Shown here one piece after another: positions 1 through 6,742 of a DNA stretch of 11,721 nucleotides. Where the stretch lies: NCBI GenBank assembly GCA_945892985.1, contig CAMDDU010000081.1, positions 1 through 11,721 on the forward strand, read 5' to 3'. The DNA comes from CAITSH01 sp945892985 (lineage in GTDB: Bacteria > Pseudomonadota > Gammaproteobacteria > Burkholderiales > SG8-39). The notes beneath the pieces were generated by a model that worked only from the letters and a program-made list of their open reading frames with translations, ran no database searches and had not been told where the DNA came from. Made by a program: the position numbers and the translations under genes. Each line of letters starts with the position of its first letter. The first letter of the stretch is position 1.

Positions 1-43
1 AATGCCCCTCACAGGAGAGGTGCGCCCTGCGTGAGGAACTAGC

Positions 44-66
44 GGGGGCATAGCCCCCTTTCTTCC
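44..66 (+). terminator. terminator-like hairpin
   Basis: GGGGGC (44-49), loop ATA, GCCCCC (53-58) form a perfect 6-bp GC stem, followed directly by TTTCTTCC. This is the layout of an intrinsic terminator reading rightward, so it would end a plus-strand gene lying left of the window. The T run is short and interrupted, so efficiency is uncertain. Confidence 0.5.
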
Positions 67-240
67 ACATTTTCGCCCGATTTATCATCAAATTGACTTT
101 GATTCCAACGTTTCTCGTCTCAACTATCACTTGTTCAGTGATTCCCTAACCGCCTTCCTTGCCGTCCCACGCATCGTGGAGCGCTAGGTTGCGCTCCAGC
201 AATCCCCCGCCTAAAGCGGCGTCGAACTCCAGCGTCCGCT
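67..240. other. AT-richer non-coding stretch with a small inverted repeat
   Basis: No gene is supported here. The stretch is visibly richer in A and T than the genes to the right. It holds one perfect inverted repeat, ATCACT (126-131) and AGTGAT (137-142) around TGTTC, which could be a regulator site or weak hairpin. The 5' part of the decayed deaminase gene that follows should lie around 160-240 but cannot be recognised in any frame, so it was probably lost or scrambled. Confidence 0.4.
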
Positions 241-546
241 GTCACCCGCAAGGACATCACCGACCTGTCCGGCACGGTGCTGTACGCAACCATGGAACCC
301 TGCCCGATGTGCGCCTAGTCGATCAGGATCGCAGGTATCCGCAGAATGGTCGTCGCGCTCCGGCATGCGACGCTTAGGCGCACCGATATGAGCACTTACT
401 CGATGGAGAGCTTCGGCCGCATGGTCGGCTGAGAGTTCGAGCTTGTTTCCGGGGTGCGCGAAATCGAGTACCTCGCGTTGAGGAAGAAATGGGGCCGGGA
501 CCAGGTTCGCACGGACGCCACTCAGGACCGCGCGCCGCATGCTTAG
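241..546 (+). pseudogene. nucleoside/tRNA-type deaminase remnant (broken)
   Basis: In frame from 241 the translation reads DLSGTVLYATMEPCPMCA and later YSMESFGRMVG, EFELVSGVREIEYLAL and KKWGRDQV. The PCPMCA box is the zinc-binding PCxxC motif of the cytidine/deoxycytidylate/guanine/tRNA-adenosine deaminase superfamily. The frame is interrupted by TAG at 316, directly after PCPMCA where the family has a Gly-Ala pair, and by TGA at 430, where a Trp codon is likely ancestral. The upstream half that should carry the HAE zinc/catalytic motif is not recognisable. The gene is therefore a decayed, N-terminally truncated relic. Its last codons overlap the 3' end of the convergent permease gene by 4 bp. 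Its original substrate cannot be told, but a deaminase fits the heterocycle-catabolism theme of the locus. Confidence 0.75.
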
Positions 547-1391
547 CGAAGGTAGCGCGAGATGCCAGCCAGGCGCTCCATCACCAGCCCGAGCACGATC
601 GTCGCCGCGATCAGCACGCCCGAAGCCGCCGCCGCCCGCACGTCGAGGCTCGACTCGATGATGTGCCACATGCGGATAGGCAGCACTTCGCTCCTCGCAT
701 CGGACAGAAATAGCGAAATCGCCACGTTGTCGAACGAGGCCATGAAGGCGATGAATGCGCCCGCAGCAATGCCGGGCATCACGAGCGGCAGCGTCACAGT
801 GCGGAACACGAACACCGGTCGCGCGCCGAGGCTGCGCGCGCTTTCCAGCAGCACGGGGTCGAGTTGCATGAGGCTCGCGGAGGTCGTGCGCAGGATGTAG
901 GGCGCACAGATCGCCACATGGCCAATGACCAGCGTCGTCGGCGACAGCCCCTGGTTCATGAGATTGAACATCATTAGCAGCGCGAGACCCAGCGCCAGCG
1001 TCGGCAGCATCAGCGGCGACATGAAGATCGAATCGAGGAGGCGCGCCCAGGCGTCTCGCCTACGCGATAGAGCGAGGGCCGCGGCAACCGCGAGCACGGT
1101 CGAAACCGCAGTGGCGATCGCGGCGATCTTGAGCGAAAGGAGCGCTGCGGCGACGATTTCGGGCGAATCGTTCCACAGCGCCACATACCAGCGCGGCGAG
1201 TAGCCCGGCGGCGGAAACTTGAGCGAGTAGGCATTGGTAAACGATGTGACCAGCACGATCACCGTCGGCGCTATCAACAACAGCACCGCTATCCCGCCCA
1301 AGATCCCGAGCGCAACGCCGAACGACCAGCGCTCGAGGAGTGATCCTCGCGACTCCTTTGCCCCCACCCGCGGCTGCAGCAAGCTAGGCAT
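543..1391 (-). CDS. ABC transporter permease (PotC/YdcV-like)
   Basis: A 282-residue integral membrane subunit of the spermidine/putrescine-type (also Fe(III)-type) ABC importer class, forming the translocation channel with the neighbouring permease. About six hydrophobic segments are visible, near residues 26-50, 80-108, 122-145, 152-172, 203-228 and 255-275. The cytoplasmic EAA loop that contacts the ATPase is clear at 183-208 (ESARSLGARP, then TLPLVMPGI). The ATG at 1391 was chosen because it overlaps the preceding permease stop codon by 8 bp, typical translational coupling; a longer upstream extension would run far into that gene and is rejected. Length matches the family. It is the last gene of the three-gene minus-strand operon. 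The transported compound cannot be deduced from the permease. Confidence 0.93.
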   Translation of the reverse strand: MPSLLQPRVGAKESRGSLLERWSFGVALGILGGIAVLLLIAPTVIVLVTSFTNAYSLKFPPPGYSPRWYVALWNDSPEIVAAALLSLKIAAIATAVSTVLAVAAALALSRRRDAWARLLDSIFMSPLMLPTLALGLALLMMFNLMNQGLSPTTLVIGHVAICAPYILRTTSASLMQLDPVLLESARSLGARPVFVFRTVTLPLVMPGIAAGAFIAFMASFDNVAISLFLSDARSEVLPIRMWHIIESSLDVRAAAASGVLIAATIVLGLVMERLAGISRYLR

Positions 1392-2222
1392 GCACGAACC
1401 CTTTGCTGCGCCGGCCGAGCACGTTGGCCACGGTGACGACGAACAGCACGCTGACCAGCAACGCCATCGCGATGGTGGCCGCAAACGGGTAGTTGTTGGC
1501 CTGGATCGCCTGCTGGTAGATGTAGAACGGCATGAAGATCTGCTGGCCGCCGCCGACCAGCGTTTGGGTGACAAAAGCGCTCGCTGCAGCGGCGAACACC
1601 AGCAGGCAGCCCGCCAGCAACCCCGGCATCGAAAGCGGCAGCGTCACCTGGGAGAACGTGCGCCACCGGCCGGCGCCGAGCACCTGCGAGGCCTGCCGCA
1701 GGTTGGGGTCGATGTTGGAGAGCGCCGTAATCAGCGGCAGCACCATGAGCGGCATCTCGATCTGCACGAGGGCCACGGTGACTGCGCCCGGCGTGTAAAG
1801 CAACTTGAGCGGCGCCTCGATCCATCCGTAGGACTGCAACAGCGTATTGATGATGCCTTGGCGCCCGAGGATGACGACCCAGGCGAAAGTGCGTACCACC
1901 GCGCTCGTGAGGAGCGGCAGCACAATCAACAGGATCATCACGCGCTGGAGCTTCGGCGAGGCGAGCGTGTAGAGGTAGGCGAGCGGATAACCGATGAGGA
2001 GCGCGAGCATCGTGGTTTTCGCCGCCAGCCAAAGCGTGCTCCCGAGGATGCCGAGGTTGAATCCGTCGAGAAAGAACTTGGCGTACTGCGCCAGGCCCAA
2101 CGCCTTTAGGTCGGTGCCCTGGTGCAGGCTGACGTAGCCAAGCATGGCGAGCGGCATGAAAACGAAAACCGCAAAGAACACGCCCAGCGGGAGCGCCAAC
2201 TGCCACTCCCGGAAGATCGTCT

Positions 2223-2226
<4 letters not shown>
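1384..2226 (-). CDS. ABC transporter permease (PotB/YdcU-like)
   Basis: A 280-residue inner-membrane permease, partner of the following permease gene. Hydrophobic segments lie near residues 10-29, 60-85, 95-122, 145-170, 203-222 and 247-270. The EAA-type loop is at 177-203 (RQASQVLGAGRWRTF, then TLPLSMPGL), with Gln-Ala-Ser in place of the usual Glu-Ala-Ala, common in PotB-like members. The ATG at 2226 overlaps the stop codon of the upstream ATPase gene in an ATGA arrangement, which fixes the start and implies coupled translation. Family-typical length, no defects. With the ATPase and the plus-strand binding protein it makes a complete importer. Confidence 0.93.
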
Positions 2227-3314
<1,088 letters not shown>

Positions 3315-3340
3315 GATTACTGAGATCAAGAAACGTGCCA

Positions 3341-3354
3341 GCCCCGCTCGGGGC
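3341..3354 (-). promoter_or_regulatory. GC hairpin in the leader of the ATPase gene
   Basis: GCCCCG (3341-3346) and CGGGGC (3349-3354) form a perfect inverted repeat with a 2-bp centre (as RNA, a 5-bp stem with a 4-nt loop). It lies 27-40 nt upstream of the ATPase start codon, where it could be an operator or a leader hairpin affecting translation. There is no T run, so a terminator is unlikely. The role is inferred only from position. Confidence 0.35.
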
Positions 3355-3402
3355 GGGACTATCACGGGAAGCGCACCCGGATGACTAAAATCGAATGCGC
3401 TA

Positions 3403-3415
3403 TGTTAGTCTAGCA
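3403..3415. promoter_or_regulatory. near-palindrome in the divergent promoter region
   Basis: TGTTAGTCTAGCA is a 13-bp inverted repeat centred on one T, with one imperfect pair (TGTTAG against CTAGCA). It lies between the divergent ATPase and binding-protein genes. A plausible -10-like TAAAAT lies nearby at 3385-3390 on the plus strand, but no matching -35 is seen. A half-site pattern of this kind suits a dimeric regulator, but the regulator family cannot be assigned. Confidence 0.3.
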
Positions 3416-3440
3416 CATCTATCGCAGTAGACGGGTTCGG

Positions 3441-3452
3441 CAAGACGTCTTG
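3441..3452. promoter_or_regulatory. perfect 12-bp palindrome, candidate operator
   Basis: CAAGACGTCTTG is a perfect 12-bp palindrome, 85 bp upstream of the binding-protein start codon and 127 bp upstream of the ATPase start codon. Its place in the 222-bp divergent intergenic region suggests a binding site for a dimeric regulator acting on both transcripts. No such regulator is encoded in the window. Confidence 0.45.
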
Positions 3453-3536
3453 TTTCAGAAGCAACCTGGAAGTCATGCGGTGGCACGACGATTGCAAGGC
3501 TCCGGGTTCATCGCATTGACCAAAGGAGAAACTACA

Positions 3537-4595
3537 ATGGCGCTCGATCACGGACGACGCAATACCCTAAAGGCAATGGCCGCGCTTAGCGCAGCCGGGA
3601 TGACCCAAGGCGCAGGCCTTTCCTTTGCCCAGTCGGCATCCATTGCCGCCACGACCTTTCCTGGCGCATGGGAAGAAGCGCATCGTTCGATCCTCGTGCC
3701 CGCCTACCGCAAAGCCACGAACAATGCCGGCGTCAACCTCGTGGCTTCCCTTGCCGTCGACACGGTTTCGAAGATCATCGCCTCGAAGAACAACCCGCCG
3801 TTTGACGTGATCATCCTCGACGAGGGCCCCTATCTCGCCGCCCTCCAGCACGACATCTTCGAGAAGATCCCGACCGACAAGCTCACGAACCTGAAGGACA
3901 TCCCGAAGCACTTCATCGATTCGAGCGGCTTGGGCGTGTTCTGTTCCGGGCAGATCATCGGCATCGCGTACAACACCGACAAGATCAAGACCCCGCCCAA
4001 ATCGTGGAACGACCTGCTCAAGCCCGAATACAAGGGCCGCGTGGGGCTGACCGGCATGGGACCGACGCTCGGCGCGGTCTGGATGGCCGAAATGGCGCGA
4101 CTAAACGGCGGCAGCGAAACCAATCTGGAGCCGGCGTTCGCGTGGCTCAAAAAATTGATGCCGAACATCGGCGCGATCGCGCCGAACCCCGGGGCGCTGG
4201 CCTCGCTGTTCCAGCAGGGCCAGATCGACATCTCGATGCACTACAACAACAACGTCGGTGACATGCAGTCCAAGGGCGTGCCGATCGCGCTCGCGCAGCC
4301 CGATACCGGCTGGATCCTGATCCGCAGCTCGATGCACATCGTCAAGAACACCAAGAACGTCGACCTCGCAGCCGCGTACCTCAACGCGTCGATCAGCCCG
4401 GAGGTGCAAGCGAAGATGGGCGACGCGCCCTACATGCTGGTGCCGACCAACTCGAAAGTGCCTCTCAGCAAGCCTCTCCAGCACTATGCGAAGGACAATG
4501 CAGCGCTCGCGAAAATGAACACCATCGACTGGGCCAAGTTCAACCCGCGCCGGCCCGAATACATCGACCGCTTTAACCGCGAGGTGAAAGTCTGA
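3537..4595 (+). CDS. ABC transporter periplasmic solute-binding protein (PotD-like)
   Basis: A 352-residue extracellular solute-binding protein of the PotD / family-1-like class that should deliver ligand to the divergent ATPase-permease operon. The start at 3537 is supported by a strong ribosome-binding site (AAAGGAGAAA, 3522-3531); an in-frame upstream extension has no such site. The N-terminus MALDHGRRNTLKAMAALSAA followed by a hydrophobic stretch and AQSA (31-34) looks like a twin-arginine (Tat) export signal, with the RR pair at 7-8 but Thr instead of the usual Phe. The mature part shows PotD-like landmarks: FDVIILDEGPYL (89-100), IGIAYNTDKI (141-150), SWNDLLKPEYKGRVGL (156-171) and MHYNNNVGDM (234-243). 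Ligand is unknown; polyamine, iron chelate or small amide are all possible for this fold. Confidence 0.92.
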   Translation: MALDHGRRNTLKAMAALSAAGMTQGAGLSFAQSASIAATTFPGAWEEAHRSILVPAYRKATNNAGVNLVASLAVDTVSKIIASKNNPPFDVIILDEGPYLAALQHDIFEKIPTDKLTNLKDIPKHFIDSSGLGVFCSGQIIGIAYNTDKIKTPPKSWNDLLKPEYKGRVGLTGMGPTLGAVWMAEMARLNGGSETNLEPAFAWLKKLMPNIGAIAPNPGALASLFQQGQIDISMHYNNNVGDMQSKGVPIALAQPDTGWILIRSSMHIVKNTKNVDLAAAYLNASISPEVQAKMGDAPYMLVPTNSKVPLSKPLQHYAKDNAALAKMNTIDWAKFNPRRPEYIDRFNREVKV

Positions 4596-4597
4596 CC

Positions 4598-4699
4598 CTG
4601 AAAAACCGCAGGTTGCTCGGCATGCTGACGCCGTCCTCGAACACCACGCTCGAGACGGTGACGGCGGCCATGCTGGCCAGCCTCGCGGAAGTGTCGGCC
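4598..4699 (+). pseudogene. maleate isomerase / arylmalonate decarboxylase-like 5' remnant
   Basis: Directly after the binding-protein stop codon, a plus-strand frame reads KNRRLLGMLTPSSNTTLE then TVTAAMLASLAEVSA. The LTPSSNT segment followed by a Glu and an A-AML helix is the N-terminus of the maleate cis-trans isomerase / arylmalonate decarboxylase branch of the Asp/Glu racemase superfamily (normally about 240-250 residues). Only some 34 residues are recognisable. The frame then runs into sequence that makes sense only on the other strand as a Bug-type protein. No ATG sits at the expected start (CTG at 4598, TTG at 4613, ATG at 4622). The catalytic part is absent, so the product is dead even though the frame stays open to 4921. 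Confidence 0.65.
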
Positions 4700-4821
4700 G
4701 CGCCGCCCGGCGGGAACGGCACCAGGATCTTCGGCGCCTGCTTCGGAAAATCCTACGCGAGCACAGTCGCGGCGGACAAACAGAGGACGATGCTGCAGGC
4801 AGACGCTATCAGTCGTTTCAT
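4681..4821 (-). pseudogene. Bug/TctC-type periplasmic binding protein 5' remnant with nonsense codon
   Basis: From ATG 4821 the minus strand reads MKRLIASACSIVLCLSAA then TVLA, a stop, and DFPKQAPKILVPFPPGGAAD. A Lys/Arg start, a hydrophobic core, an A-x-A-like cleavage region and the V-PFPPGGA-D box are the classic N-terminus of the Bug (TctC, tripartite tricarboxylate transporter substrate-binding) family, normally about 320 residues. Codon 23 is TAG (4755-4753) where the family often has Gln after the cleavage site, so a CAG-to-TAG transition is likely. A good ribosome-binding site (AGGGGAGA) precedes the ATG. Homology ends around 4665-4690, where the opposite-strand isomerase remnant begins. 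It lies immediately downstream of the amidase remnant in the same direction, so it was probably the last gene of the big operon. Confidence 0.7.
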
Positions 4822-4831
4822 GATCTCTCCC

Positions 4832-5073
4832 CTAATTCTCGAAGTCCGGCGTGAATTCCCGACGCACGATCCGTTCCACATGCGCCGCAAACTGCAGCAC
4901 GCGCTCGTCGGCCGCGTGTGATTCCGACGACGCGGCTTGCCGATCGAACCCGATCACCGCATTGAGTTCCGGATTGAGGCGCTCGATGCGCCCCAGGGCC
5001 GCCGCGCAAACCTCCTGCGTGGTGAATTCCCGGCGCCGCACTCGCCCGCCCGGAGCCGGGTCAGGTCGCGCAC
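4832..5073 (-). pseudogene. amidase (amidase-signature family) N-terminal remnant, frameshifted
   Basis: Three bases after the racemase stop codon, GTG 5073 opens a frame reading VRDLTRLRAGE. A second frame, entered near 5041, continues RRREFTTQEVCAAALGRI then ERLNPELNAVIGFD and ADERV. Together these match the N-terminus of amidase-signature enzymes (GatA/indoleacetamide-hydrolase type: D-L-T-L near the start, then A-L-RI-LNP-LNA). The two pieces are out of frame with a few residues missing between them, so a small deletion has shifted the frame. After about 45 residues the similarity stops; the tail LQFAAHVERIVRREFTPDF is not recognisable as amidase and the frame ends at 4832. The Ser-cisSer-Lys catalytic core (about 450 residues expected) is absent. 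A functional ancestor would have hydrolysed an amide produced by the upstream enzymes. Confidence 0.65.
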
Positions 5074-5076
5074 GCT

Positions 5077-5823
5077 TCAGGGCTTCGCGCGGAAAAGGGC
5101 GGCCAGCTGCGGCGACAACCCGCGCACGCTTCTTTCGCCCGGATGCGCAAAGCTTCCGGCAATTGGCTTGGGCAGACCCAGCCGCACGAGCATTTCCGCC
5201 AGCGGAACCGCGCAGGCGACGCCGTCCACAAGCGGCACCGCCACCTCCTTCTGCAGCGTCTCATTGAGTCCGGCCATGGCCGCCCCGGCCATGACGATCG
5301 CCTCGGCGCCGCGCCCGTCGATGAGCCGTGCACAGGCCTCGAGCGAGAGGCGCCGCACCGCCTGGGGATCCGAAAACGTCGCCGTCGGCGGCAACTCGAC
5401 GCTGTCCACGCCCGCGACCCGGTCGGCAAAGCCGTGCGATTTCACCAACTCTTCGTAGGCCGGCACCATGCGTGCGCCATAAGTCAGCACACCGATCTTC
5501 GTCGCCACGAGCGCAGCGCCGAACAGTCCCGCCTCGGTCATGCCGACCACCGGGATCGACAACAACTCACGCAGCGCGAGCAAGCCGGTATCGAGCGACA
5601 CGCCGAGCACGACTGCGTCGCAGCCGGCATGGTGCCTGGCCGCGAGGTCGAGCACGCCGTGATGCGCGATCGCGTTTTCGGCACGGCTGCCGATCACCTG
5701 CGGGCCGAATTCGCCGGTGACCGCAAGAATCTCCGAGCCGGGCGCAGCGTACTTGCGCGCGACAGCGGCGACCGCGTCGGTCACCGCCTGCGTGAGGTTC
5801 GGGTTGATCACGAGGATCTTCAT
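5077..5823 (-). CDS. Asp/Glu/hydantoin racemase-family protein lacking canonical cysteines
   Basis: A 248-residue cytoplasmic protein of the Asp/Glu/hydantoin racemase superfamily. The start MKILVINPNLTQAVTD, the conserved IPVVGMTEAGLF (90-101), IGVLTYGARMVPAYEEL (110-126) and VPLVDGVACAVPLAEML (196-212) give the family and full length. Well-studied hydantoin racemases use two cysteines, in segments like ACFGDPGL and LGCAGMAGL. Here the aligned segments read LGVSLDTGL (73-81) and MAGAAMAGL (178-186), so Val75 and Gly180 stand where Cys is expected. Cysteines remain only at 68, 164 and 204. The protein may be a non-racemising member or use other chemistry. ATG 5823 follows GGTGGAAAG. It starts 11 bp after the deacetylase-fold gene, clearly in one operon. 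Substrate is inferred only from context. Confidence 0.9.
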   Translation of the reverse strand: MKILVINPNLTQAVTDAVAAVARKYAAPGSEILAVTGEFGPQVIGSRAENAIAHHGVLDLAARHHAGCDAVVLGVSLDTGLLALRELLSIPVVGMTEAGLFGAALVATKIGVLTYGARMVPAYEELVKSHGFADRVAGVDSVELPPTATFSDPQAVRRLSLEACARLIDGRGAEAIVMAGAAMAGLNETLQKEVAVPLVDGVACAVPLAEMLVRLGLPKPIAGSFAHPGERSVRGLSPQLAALFRAKP

Positions 5824-5834
5824 GGTCTTTCCAC

Positions 5835-6725
5835 CTACCGCGGCGGACAGTGAGCTAGCCAGTGACGCGCGATATCTTCGCGAGTCGCAAACCAGGCGAG
5901 GCCGCGCTGCTTCATGTGGCGGATCAGCGTTGCCAGCCCGCCGATGCGCGCGGGGCGACCGATGATCCGGGTGTGCAGGCCGATCGACAGCATCCTGGGC
6001 GCGTCCGCGCCTTCGGCCCAGAGCCAGTCGAACGCTGCTATGGAGTAGTCGGCGAAATCCGAACCGCGCACGAAGGCCGGGCGATCGAAAAAGCGCATGT
6101 CGTTGGTGTCGAACGCATAGGGCAGCACGAGGTGTCGCCGGCCCCCGACCTCCACGTAATAAGGCACGTCGTCGTTGTAGGCGTCGCTGTCGTAAAGAAA
6201 GCCACCATGCTCGACCAACAACCGGCGCGTGTTCACCGAGGCCGAAGACTTGGTATGCCAGCCGACCGGTGCCTTGCCGTGCACCCGCCGCACGGTATCG
6301 ACTGCCCGCGCGATCAATGCGCGCTCCTTGGCTTCTTCCATGCCGGCATGGGACTCCCAGCGCCAGCCATGGCAGCAAATCTCGTAGCCGCGCTTGGCCG
6401 CATCGGCGCCTATCCACGGCGTGGCCTCGAGGGCCCGCGCGCACGTGTTTAGCGTTAATGGCACACCAAGGCTTTCGGCCACGTTCGCGATCCGCCAATA
6501 CCCCACGCGCGAACCGTATTCGAAGTGGCTCTCCATGCACAGGTCGGGCGCACCTTCGACCAACTGCACCGCTTCGTGCACGGATTCGTTTCTCTCGTCA
6601 CCCGAGGACACCGCGAGTTCGGCGCCCTCCTCCACGTTGAGCACGATCGAAACCGCGATCCGCGCACCGTTTGGCCAACGCACTTCAGGGTATTGGCCGG
6701 CGAAGCCGCGCAGGTCCCGGGTCAT
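5835..6725 (-). CDS. PuuE-like polysaccharide deacetylase-fold enzyme (allantoinase-type)
   Basis: A 296-residue protein of the NodB/polysaccharide-deacetylase fold, closest by landmarks to the PuuE branch, whose characterised members open the allantoin ring without the usual zinc site. Visible: MTRDLRGF start and RWPNGARIAVSIVLNVEEGAE (16-36), where the NodB metal-binding T-D-D motif is replaced by N-V-E-E-G; MESHFEYGSRVGYWR (64-78); ICCHGWRWESH (116-126); GGFLYDSDAYNDDVPYYVEV (174-193); LPYAFDTNDMRF (201-212); and SIGLHTRIIGRP (247-258). Length is close to the family norm. ATG 6725 lies 17 bp after the amidohydrolase stop with no strong ribosome-binding site, suggesting coupling. It probably hydrolyses a cyclic ureide or related C-N bond; whether allantoin itself is the substrate cannot be told. 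Confidence 0.88.
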   Translation of the reverse strand: MTRDLRGFAGQYPEVRWPNGARIAVSIVLNVEEGAELAVSSGDERNESVHEAVQLVEGAPDLCMESHFEYGSRVGYWRIANVAESLGVPLTLNTCARALEATPWIGADAAKRGYEICCHGWRWESHAGMEEAKERALIARAVDTVRRVHGKAPVGWHTKSSASVNTRRLLVEHGGFLYDSDAYNDDVPYYVEVGGRRHLVLPYAFDTNDMRFFDRPAFVRGSDFADYSIAAFDWLWAEGADAPRMLSIGLHTRIIGRPARIGGLATLIRHMKQRGLAWFATREDIARHWLAHCPPR

Positions 6726-6742
6726 GGCTCGATTGTGCCGCT

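Noticed and set aside
159..377. Plus-strand frame at the left end
   Set aside because: It is out of frame with the recognisable deaminase remnant and has no protein-like features of its own.
1234..2109. Long plus-strand open frame opposite the two permease genes
   Set aside because: It is the antisense shadow of high-GC genes on the minus strand; its translation is low-complexity and rich in Arg, His, Gln and Glu with no family resemblance.
5824..6540. N-terminal extension of the racemase-family frame upstream of 5823
   Set aside because: The extension overlaps the deacetylase-fold gene in another frame and gives nonsense sequence; ATG 5823 with a ribosome-binding site begins the conserved family N-terminus.
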